DNA of 64,000 bases from Leptoclinus maculatus (taxonomy: Eukaryota > Chordata > Actinopteri > Perciformes > Stichaeidae). Where the stretch lies: assembly GCA_032191485.1 (NCBI GenBank), contig JAVDOI010000075.1:312501-376500 (forward strand), written 5' to 3'. The notes below the pieces were generated by a model. That model worked only from the letters and a program-made list of their open reading frames with translations, was not told the DNA's origin and ran no database searches. Positions 63,545-64,000 of the stretch are shown piece after piece. The position numbers and the translations under genes are program-made. How positions within the stretch are numbered: position 1 is the stretch's first letter; each line of letters opens with the position of its first letter.

Positions 63545-64000
63545 CACAGAAATACACCAAAAATATACCAAGAATACATAAAAAACATACCAAAAATATA
63601 TCAAATATATACCAAGAATACATAAAAAACATACCAAAAAGATATCAAATATATACCAAGAATACATAAAAAACATACCAAAAAGATATCAAATATATAC
63701 CAAGAATACATAAAAAACATACCAAAAAGATATCAAATATATACCAAGAATACATAAAAAACATACCAAAAATACATCAAATATATACCAAGAATACATA
63801 AAAAACATACCAAAAATATATCAAATATATACCAAGAATACATAAAAAACATACCAAAAATATATCAAATATATACCAAGAATACATAAAAAACATACCA
63901 AAAATACATCAAATATATACCAAGAATACATAAAAAACATAACAAAAATATATCAAAAATATACCAAAAATACATAAAAAACATACCAAAAATACATAAA
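63545..64000. repeat. About 42-bp tandem repeat at the right edge (tbx19 intron)
   Basis: Units with ATACCAAGAATACATAAAAA and ACATACCAAAAATATATC; reaches the window end. Confidence 0.95.

Overview
This is a vertebrate, specifically teleost-like, nuclear genome window. Its genes are split into many short exons with GT-AG introns (plus one apparent AT-AC intron). It is dense in microsatellites and minisatellites, and the coding content matches well-known vertebrate genes. I rebuilt the exon structures by hand from splice sites, reading phase and family similarity. All eleven complete genes close as uninterrupted reading frames, and two (dnajc27, 273 aa; pcid2, 399 aa) come out at the length I recall for the human proteins.

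Layout, left to right. 1-5.5 kb: dnajc27 on the minus strand. 7.9-14.5 kb: cd247 (T-cell receptor zeta chain, three ITAMs), minus. 16.0-18.1 kb: creg1, minus. 18.8-22.4 kb: setdb2 (histone H3K9 methyltransferase family), minus. Across a divergent promoter gap, 23.3-27.0 kb holds an ADP-ribosylglycohydrolase-family gene, plus. From 27.8 to 52.4 kb there is a head-to-tail plus-strand cluster of five vitamin-K-dependent coagulation genes: a factor VII-like gene, factor VII, a factor VII paralogue with a destroyed active site (VIIi type), factor X and protein Z. All five share the plan signal peptide/propeptide, Gla, EGF1, EGF2, serine protease domain. 53.2-58.1 kb: pcid2 (TREX-2 component), minus, convergent with protein Z. 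61.6-63.5 kb: the 3' half of a T-box gene, most likely tbx19, minus, running off the right edge.

Blocks that in human lie on 1q24 (CD247, CREG1, TBX19) and 13q (SETDB2, F7-F10-PROZ-PCID2) are interleaved here. The coagulation cluster works as a unit: factor VII with tissue factor activates factor X, protein Z is the pseudo-protease cofactor of the factor X inhibitor ZPI, and the dead VII paralogue is expected to compete with factor VII. HNF4-like DR1 motifs lie upstream of three of the five genes, in keeping with liver expression.

The rest is repeat. More than thirty tandem arrays are present, many lying on or against exon-intron junctions and several with units that carry a copy of the neighbouring splice site. 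There are two short non-autonomous hAT elements, remnants of LINE reverse transcriptase, several perfect hairpins, and a recurring 14-bp motif (TTTCAAAATAAAAG) I cannot name. I found no convincing wholly new protein system. The most unusual coding items are the active-site-dead factor VII paralogue, the heptad-repeat insertion in protein Z, the probable U12 intron in pcid2, and the ADP-ribosylglycohydrolase with altered metal-binding motifs.
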